Below are positions 57,753 to 64,000 of a stretch of DNA of 64,000 nucleotides, piece by piece (position 1 is the stretch's first letter; the number at the start of each line of letters is the position of its first letter). Source of the DNA: Ophiocordyceps camponoti-saundersi (nom. inval.). Lineage: Eukaryota > Ascomycota > Sordariomycetes > Hypocreales > Ophiocordycipitaceae. The position numbers were made by a program, and so were the translations under genes. Location of the stretch: NCBI GenBank assembly GCA_003339415.1, contig PDHQ01000181.1:1-64000 (forward strand), given 5' to 3'. The notes beneath the pieces are model-generated. The model was not told the DNA's origin, ran no database searches, and was given only the letters and a program-made list of their open reading frames with translations.

Positions 57753-59019
57753 TTAGTCGTCGTCATCGTCCTTGCCTTGGTAGTCACCGAGGAGGATGTC
57801 GTCGACGCCGACGCCGGGGGCCGAATTCCTGTTCCATTCCGTCTCGACGCGGAGAAAAATCCACACCCAACGTCGCAGTACCTCGAGAAGCTCGATCAGG
57901 AAGATGCCGCTCTCGAAGTCGCTGAACCTGTAGAGGTGAGGACTGAGCTTCATCGACCAGGTACAGCGAAGTGCCAGGTCGAGCACGATGACGGTATAGT
58001 ACAGGCCGACGGGACGAAAGACGAGCCGGTCCCGCAAACCCCAGGCGTGGTAGGGCGAGTTGCGCTTCCAGCGGGCGGAGAAGAGTGTCATGTCCCAGTC
58101 CTTGGCCACGTCCCAGTAAAAAGAATAAAGCGAGTTGACCAAGACAGCAACCAGCCACGCCCTGTTGAGGGCAGCCTTGGTCGCCTCGCCCGGCAGGTTC
58201 CTCTGAAGCGAGCTCGTGACGATGACGGGAAAGGCCGTCGAGTACTTGAGCGCATTGGCCAAGTGCTGCCCTCCCCAGCCGGTCGATTCCTTGTAGGGCG
58301 CGCGTCGCACACGACGGTACTCGATCAAGCACTGTCTGAGTCGGATCAAGCTGGGTAGAGCCATGAGAAGCGGCACCATGACGGCACCTCCGCAGTTCCG
58401 GTCAGGTCGGTCTGTCGACGAGCCGCCAGGAGTGACGAACATGCAGACGGCGACGAAGAGATCGCCGAAGACCTTGGCGTACGACGTGAGGACATCGGCC
58501 AACAGGATATCGCCAAATTTACCATCGCTACTCTCGGCTATGCCTCCGACGCCGACGCGACGGAGCGTAGAGAGGAAGCGCCGCCGACCGGCCTTGGGAA
58601 GGCTGCGATGGGGCACGAGGATTATGGCGACGAAGGCGACAAGATAGGACATGGGCAGCCAGTCGTAGGCGATTACACGCGACGGCACGCGCCACGTCAG
58701 CAGCCAGAACGTGGCGATGGAGATGGTGAAGAGGGCCGACAGCACCGTGGCGAGCCGATAGGTTGAGACATGGTGGGCGACGTGGTGCGGCGACGGCCGG
58801 CCAGGGTATCTTATCAGACCCGGCACGTCGATCTTGACATGGCCTAGATATTGGAGGTTCATGCCCCATCCCCAGAAAGCTGCCAAGTATGAGCGAAACG
58901 CTGGGGTAATCGAGTAAGGTCGACTGACCAAGAGTCAAGATGAAGCCAACACGGTAGGGTAGCGGAAATGTCAGGCTGAAGGAGTCGAGCTGCGGCTCGA
59001 CAGCAGGATCGCCGTCCAT
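57753..59019 (-). CDS. EXS-domain membrane protein (Erd1-like)
   Basis: Two exons (59019-58929, 58879-57753) give 405 aa. EXS proteins include Xpr1 phosphate exporters and Golgi Erd1, which retains ER residents and recycles phosphate; without an SPX domain, this fits the Erd1 branch. Several hydrophobic segments are visible (near residues 22-45, 75-95, 105-125, 165-185). The EXS core shows RLRQCLIEYRR, NALKYSTAFPVI, the NSLYSFYWDVAKDWDMTLF signature and RRWVWIFLRVETEW. The C-terminus is acidic (a run of Asp). Intron 1 splits an Ala codon and joins LTL to FWGWGMNLQYL. Confidence 0.92.
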
Positions 59020-60357
59020 GACCGTAGAGGCAGACGTGTCGTCAATAGACGGTCAGGCCGAGACTTGGAGAGGCGCGAGAAGCGGGAGCGGCATTCGAGA
59101 GGGGCCGAAGAGGGAGAGAAAATATGCAGACGGAGAGAGCGAGGCAGAGAACAGCAGCGCATAGAAGCGAGCGGACGCTCCTTACCGTATCGTCCGTCTA
59201 AATACACCTGCCTGCGGTTCCGGCGCGATGGTCATGCACCTGTGGAATAGCCTCTCTTTTAGAGAAGCAGTCGGTTCGAATCCGGCGAGCGGCACAAGGG
59301 GGCTCGGAGGATCACATAACTAAGACAGCGCAGCCGCATCCCTTTAACGGTGGTAAGGCCTGTCACGTGAATCTCGTCCCATAAATGATTATTAAGCTCT
59401 TCGGTTTTCATCTCTTGCGGCTTTAAACGTAGCGTAATGTGTCTGAAACGACAGCTCTGGGCAGATATGGCTGATTTAGCCGACCATCAAGCACGCACTG
59501 GGGTGCCCCAACTTTGGGTGCAATGGAGCATTTCTCCCCAACATAATGTGTGCATGTGTAGGTCAAGTCCCTGTCTTTGTTTGATAAAGTACTACGCCTG
59601 TCAGAAGATAACGGTGTTGAGTGGCCTACCCTATAGACTACCTTACATGTAGTTCCGAAGTTCGTCAGCGCGGCCGGCCCTGTTTCTTAGAGCCTGGCCT
59701 AGCCACACAGACCTAGCAGATTCATCACACATCATCATCACCTTCATCAGCGTTACCAACCTCTTTGATAGTAGGTAAAGAAGTAGTGGTCGAACTCCTT
59801 AAGAAGAAAGTGGACTTTTGGTCGGCTAAGGTCGGACCTGATGGTAAGCTTGACAGTACTCATTGCGTGGGCTGTATGTACATAGGCACATACATACGTG
59901 TCTCGGCAGGGGTGAGAGATGGGGGATCAAGGTCGGAGAGTGAGGGGGCATTTATTGATGCGTGGACGGGCCGAAAGCTTTTACCCGTCTAACACACTCG
60001 CATGCTCAGCACGAGGAGATGCGTTAGTGGAGGCTTATCAGGTGATGCGCGTTACATGCCTCAATCATTAGGGAATGTTCTGCTAAGCCGAGCCGGGTAG
60101 TACCGTGGTAGGAGCCCAGGAGGTGGAAGGTATGTATGTATGTAGGTAGGTGCTTTCCCTGCTAACGCAAACTTACGAATATCCCTCTCTTTAACCCGCT
60201 CTCTCTCTTCTTCTCCTCCTCCTTTCTTCCTATTACTTCCTCCTCTTCTTCTCCTGCTTCATCTCCATCTCCTCTTCAATTCATCGCCAATCCTCCTGAT
60301 CTTCCACCTCTCTCATTCTGCGTCGCCCCATTCCTTCTCCTGCTTTGATCGTACACC
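59020..60357. other. 1.3-kb spacer
   Basis: EXS promoter on the left, carboxypeptidase Y promoter and CT-rich leader (60180-60350) on the right. A tRNA B-box-like GGTTCGAATCC sits at 59273-59283 without a full tRNA fold. No gene was recognised. Confidence 0.5.
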
Positions 60358-62069
60358 ATGCGGCTGTCCACGTATGCCCTCGCGCTGGGCGCCTCGTCGT
60401 CGGCCCTTGGTCTTCAAGACCAAAAGGTGTTGAGCGGTCTTCCTCTGGGCCCCAACGCCTTCTCGATCAGCGACTTTGAGTCTTGGACGAAGCCTCTTAC
60501 TGATGCCTTTGGAGAAATGACATCCGAGGCCAAGGCGGCGTGGAGGGAGCTCTCGGAGCTCATGCCCGAGGCTGTCGAGGCCGTCAAGAAGCAGGTGACG
60601 GGCTTCAAGCCCAAGAAGCACACGCGCATCCAAAACAGCAAGTGGGATCACGTCGTCAGCGGCGCCGACGTGCAGGCTCTTTGGGTTCAGGGCGAGGACG
60701 GCCAGTCTCGTCGCAAGGTCGGCGGCAAGATTGACAACTTCGACTTGCGCGTCAAGAAGGTGGACCCTTCTAAGCTTGGCGTCGACAAGGTTAAGCAGTA
60801 CAGTGGATATCTTGACGATAACGAAAAGGACAAGCATCTGTTTTATTGTGAGTCACCTGAGCTTGGTTCTTGGCAGCCGACGCTGACGTCGTTCCCTCAG
60901 GGTTCTTCGAGTCTCGCAACGATCCCAAGAAGGACCCTGTCGTCCTGTGGCTCAACGGCGGTCCTGGCTGCTCGTCTCTCACCGGCCTGTTCCTTGAGCT
61001 CGGCCCGGCCTCGATCAACAAGAAGCTCGAGATCGTTGACAACCCCTACGCCTGGAACAGCAATGCTTCGGTCATCTTCCTCGACCAGCCCGTCAATGTC
61101 GGCTATTCGTACGGTGGCGGCAGCGTCAGCGACACCGTTGCCGCAGGCAAGGACGTCTACGCCCTCCTGACCCTCTTCTTCCATCAATTCCCCGAGTATG
61201 CTAAGCAGGACTTTCACATTGCCGGCGAATCTTACGGTGGTCACTACCTTCCCGTCTTCGCGTCGGAGATTCTGTCGCACAAGGAGCGCAACATCAATCT
61301 CAAGTCTATCATGATCGGTAACGGACTGACGGACGGTTATACTCAGTACGAGTACTACCGCCCCATGGCTTGTGGCAACGGTGGCTATCCTGCGGTGCTC
61401 GACGAGAACACGTGCAGGTCGATGGACAATGCTCTCGGGCGGTGCCAGTCGCTGATCAAGCAGTGCTACGACACTGAGAGTGCCTTCCTCTGCGTGCCGG
61501 CCAGCATCTACTGTAACAACGGGCTGATTGGTCCGTACCAGCGGTCGGGTCAGAATGTTTACGACATCCGCAGCAAGTGCGAGGACGAGTCGAACCTGTG
61601 CTACAGCGCCCTGGGCTGGATCTCGGAGTGGCTGAACAAGGCGCACGTCAAGGAAGCGCTCGGCGTCGAGGTGGAGAGCTACGACAGCTGCAACTTTGAC
61701 ATTAATCGCAACTTTTTGTTCCAGGGTGACTGGATGAAGCCCTACTACCGACTGGTACCCAAGCTCCTCCAGGAGATTCCCGTGCTCATCTATGCGGGCG
61801 ACGCCGACTTTATCTGCAACTGGCTCGGGAACAAGGCGTGGACGGAGGCGCTCGAGTGGCCCGGTCACAAGGACTTTGCGGGAGCCAAGCTGAAGGCGCT
61901 CGAGCTGGCGGCAGAGGGGGACAAGAAGTACGGCGAGTACAGGACGGCGCAAAACCTTACCTTTATGCAAATTTACCAAGCCGGGCACATGACGCCAATG
62001 GACCAGCCGGAGGCTTCGCTCGACTTCTTTAACCGCTGGCTCCGGGGGGAATGGCTTGCTAAGGCCTGA
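60358..62069 (+). CDS. cpyA: Vacuolar serine carboxypeptidase Y
   Basis: Two exons (60358-60847, 60901-62069) give 552 aa. CPY is made as a preproenzyme, delivered to the vacuole and removes C-terminal residues from peptides. Seen: a short hydrophobic signal peptide (1-18), a propeptide of about 110 residues, and the mature enzyme from about [19 protein letters not shown]. The oxyanion region [10 protein letters not shown] is present, with catalytic Ser274 in GESYGGHY, Asp466 in [10 protein letters not shown] and His526 in QAGHMTP. Many Cys pairs match the family disulphides, and NLT near the C-terminus is one possible glycosylation site. A long antisense ORF is a codon-bias shadow. Confidence 0.97.
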
Positions 62070-63674
62070 AGGTGTCGGCAGCGTGGGGAAGGAAGGTGCA
62101 TTCTGTAAGTATAAGCATACAAATTGGTTGCCCCAGAGATGAATTGATCGGACGGGCAAGACACGACGAGAATCATTACACAAAGAAGAAGACGTGGGTG
62201 TTTTGTCTATTGTTGGGGACCGATCTGGTTGCCAACGTTGTAAGTCGTAGTTGTGAAACATGGATGATCTTTGTCTACTAGGTACCTCCCTCGGTAGATG
62301 GTATCCTCCGTCTCCGATGGCCCGTGTGAAGGACCAATGACGCTTAAGATGAAGCATGACCAGCTGAATAGGTAGGTAGGCCGCAGGCGCCACACCATAC
62401 ATACATATATACTACGTCATAAGAGTCAGTGAGCGGGCACTCAGCAGTACGGAAGGAAGGTAGGCGGTTGGGCTGTTTGTTTGCGCGGCGATGCGGCCGG
62501 TGAGTGGAGGCAGGTGGGTTGAACAAGCTTTTCGGGATTTTTTACTATCGGTATTATTACATATGGCAGGTAAGCGGTGGATACCTAGGTAGATACCTAG
62601 GTAGATATGCAAGTAGCGCCAATAACAAGATGGCAGTGAAACAAGCTCGCCGCAAAGACGAACGCATTTGGACGGGTATAAAGGTATCTTCCGACTTCAT
62701 TTGAGTCGAACGGACCAGCCCAAGCCTGATGCAGCAATCGTGTGTCGTCCAGGTACATCGATGCACACGCATAGTGGCTACTACTACTAGTAGGGGAATA
62801 GGCAGGTATACACCCGCTTGTTCGATCTCTTTCCCTTCCCCCCCCACACCCGTCCGTTCTCGTGGCCGTCGTCGACAAGGTCGTCCACTACATACCTAGG
62901 TATGCTGTATGTGCGGACCGGAAGAAGAGGACAAGCCAATCCCGAAGCAGCAACCGGTTCATCAACTTGATTTTCAACCCATTCCCTCCCCCACACCTCC
63001 TTTGTCACTTCTTCACTCTCTTGCTCCGACGACAATCGATCCATCCATCCACTGGCCGACGCTAGCTAGCTTCTTCGGCCTGCCTCTCTGCCCAGACAAT
63101 CTGCAGGGCAAAGGAGAGCGAAAGAAAGACAGAAAGAAAGAAAGGAAGGAAAAATCTCTGCCGGTGCTTCCGCTTTCGTCGAGCTCTCTCGGGGATTTTT
63201 CTCTCTCCTCTTTCCCTTTCTTCTTTTCCTCTTGGATCGAAAGTGAATCGAACCTTGATTGTTTTTTCACTTTCCCTTTTTCCTGTTTGCTTCCTACTTT
63301 CGTCTTCTTTTCAACCTTGGTTTCTCTTTCCTTTCCCCCTTCCCCCCCCCTTCCCCGTTTCCCCCTCCCCTTCGAAGGGCCTCTCTTCTTTTTCTCAGAC
63401 GCATCACAGTCTTCTTTTCTGCTTACATCTTTTTTTCCCCCCGTCACTTATACGCAACGCTCAGGCTCACATTCTCTCTCTCTCTCGCCTGCCCCGGGGG
63501 GGCCCGAGATAAGTTATATCCATCAATACCGAACTTGATACAACGAGACAACTTTCTTTTTACTCCCTTATCGACCTCCAACGGCTTTCTCCGCGCCGCG
63601 GCGCCTCCTATCTTCGACTCGCTCACTCTCATCTCTCTTGACATCTCCCTCTCTATCCTCCGATATCGCCCGCA
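62070..63674. other. 1.6-kb spacer and elongase leader
   Basis: CPY 3' flank, TACCTAGGTA units near 62580-62610 and 62893-62900, then a long CT-rich leader (63130-63640) before the elongase ATG. ORFs here are repeat-derived. Confidence 0.5.
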
Positions 63675-64000
63675 ATGGCCTTCCTACGCGCTCATCATGT
63701 CGCCTTCAGCTTGCCCAGCACGGGGCCCTTCACCCTCCCGCCCACTGGCCAGCCTGCGCCTCTCCCGCCGGCCAAGACGCCCTTTTCCATCATGCGGCCC
63801 TTCAACATCCCCGACAGCGTCTACGCCGGTGCCCTCGATATCCGGGTCCCATTGACCATCGCCACCGTCTACGCCGTCACCGCCACCGCTCTCAGTGTAT
63901 ATAATCGTTCTCGCAACAAGCGGCCGTGGGCCATCAGCAAGACGCGCGCCTTCTTCGCCTTTGTCGTCCTCCACAACGTCTTCCTCGCTCTCTACTCAGC
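63675..64000 (+). CDS. Fatty-acid elongase (ELO family), 5' part
   Basis: The frame is open from ATG 63675 to the window edge (108 codons seen). ELO proteins are ER membrane condensing enzymes that extend fatty acids with malonyl-CoA. The visible part has a Pro-rich N-terminus (TGPFTLPPTGQPAPLPP), the fungal ELO opening MRPFNIPDSVYAGALDIRVP, a first membrane span (TIATVYAVTATALSVY), the conserved RNKRPWAISKTRAFF, and the start of span 2 (FVVLHNVFLALYS). The HxxHH catalytic box lies beyond the window. The subclass (Elo1- versus Elo2/3-like) cannot be told from this part. Confidence 0.88.
   Translation, partial: MAFLRAHHVAFSLPSTGPFTLPPTGQPAPLPPAKTPFSIMRPFNIPDSVYAGALDIRVPLTIATVYAVTATALSVYNRSRNKRPWAISKTRAFFAFVVLHNVFLALYS

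Noticed and set aside
60897..62402. 501-codon minus-strand ORF
   Set aside because: Antisense to the catalytic part of carboxypeptidase Y; arises from GC-rich codon bias and shows no domain.

Overview
The window is from a filamentous ascomycete, most likely a Sordariomycete and plausibly Hypocreales. The basis is GC-rich genes with short introns (about 50-100 nt), fungal forms of conserved proteins (Yvc1-type TRP channel, HapB, EXS/Erd1-like protein, stand-alone ACAD10/11-like kinase, Mtq2), and one extremely AT-rich block carrying the transition-only decay of repeat-induced point mutation (RIP). Genes were read by joining exons by eye. For every multi-exon model the exon lengths sum to a whole number of codons and the joined protein fits its family.

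Layout. Bases 1-6150 are a RIP-mutated transposon graveyard: the pol region of a Ty3/gypsy chromovirus, interrupted inside its chromodomain by a nested 1.78-kb gag-only LTR element with 210-bp LTRs and an intact 5-bp target duplication. Bases 6.8-8.1 kb hold a C2H2 zinc-finger regulator on the minus strand with a very long upstream region (8.1-13 kb) full of microsatellites and G-tracts. Bases 13-26 kb are a dense housekeeping block: SF3B1, OGG1, U2AF large subunit, ribosomal protein S13, the Dpy-30/Sdc1 COMPASS subunit and a FAN1-type nuclease. Bases 26-38 kb are sparse: an unrecognised 206-aa protein, HapB/NF-YA, long low-complexity spacers, a 784-base assembly gap between G-tracts, and a 258-bp inverted-repeat element. 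Bases 38-62 kb are dense again: APH-family kinase, Yvc1, a small Cys-rich protein ending in a CaaX box, Mtq2, SmD1, cullin-3, a FAHD1-like hydrolase, 3-hydroxyanthranilate dioxygenase, a CTR copper transporter, a Pcd1-like Nudix hydrolase, an unrecognised 344-aa protein, an EXS-domain protein and vacuolar carboxypeptidase Y. A fatty-acid elongase runs off the right edge.

Themes. Three spliceosome components lie within 33 kb. SF3B1 carries three Arg-Trp ligand motifs of the kind bound by the UHM domain that the nearby U2AF gene encodes. Two introns (in SmD1 and in the 3-hydroxyanthranilate dioxygenase) appear to use GC-AG borders. DNA repair is represented by OGG1 and FAN1. I see no secondary-metabolite cluster, CRISPR array, rRNA gene or convincing tRNA gene. 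The most novel items are the nested gag-only retroelement and the CaaX-ending mini-protein.
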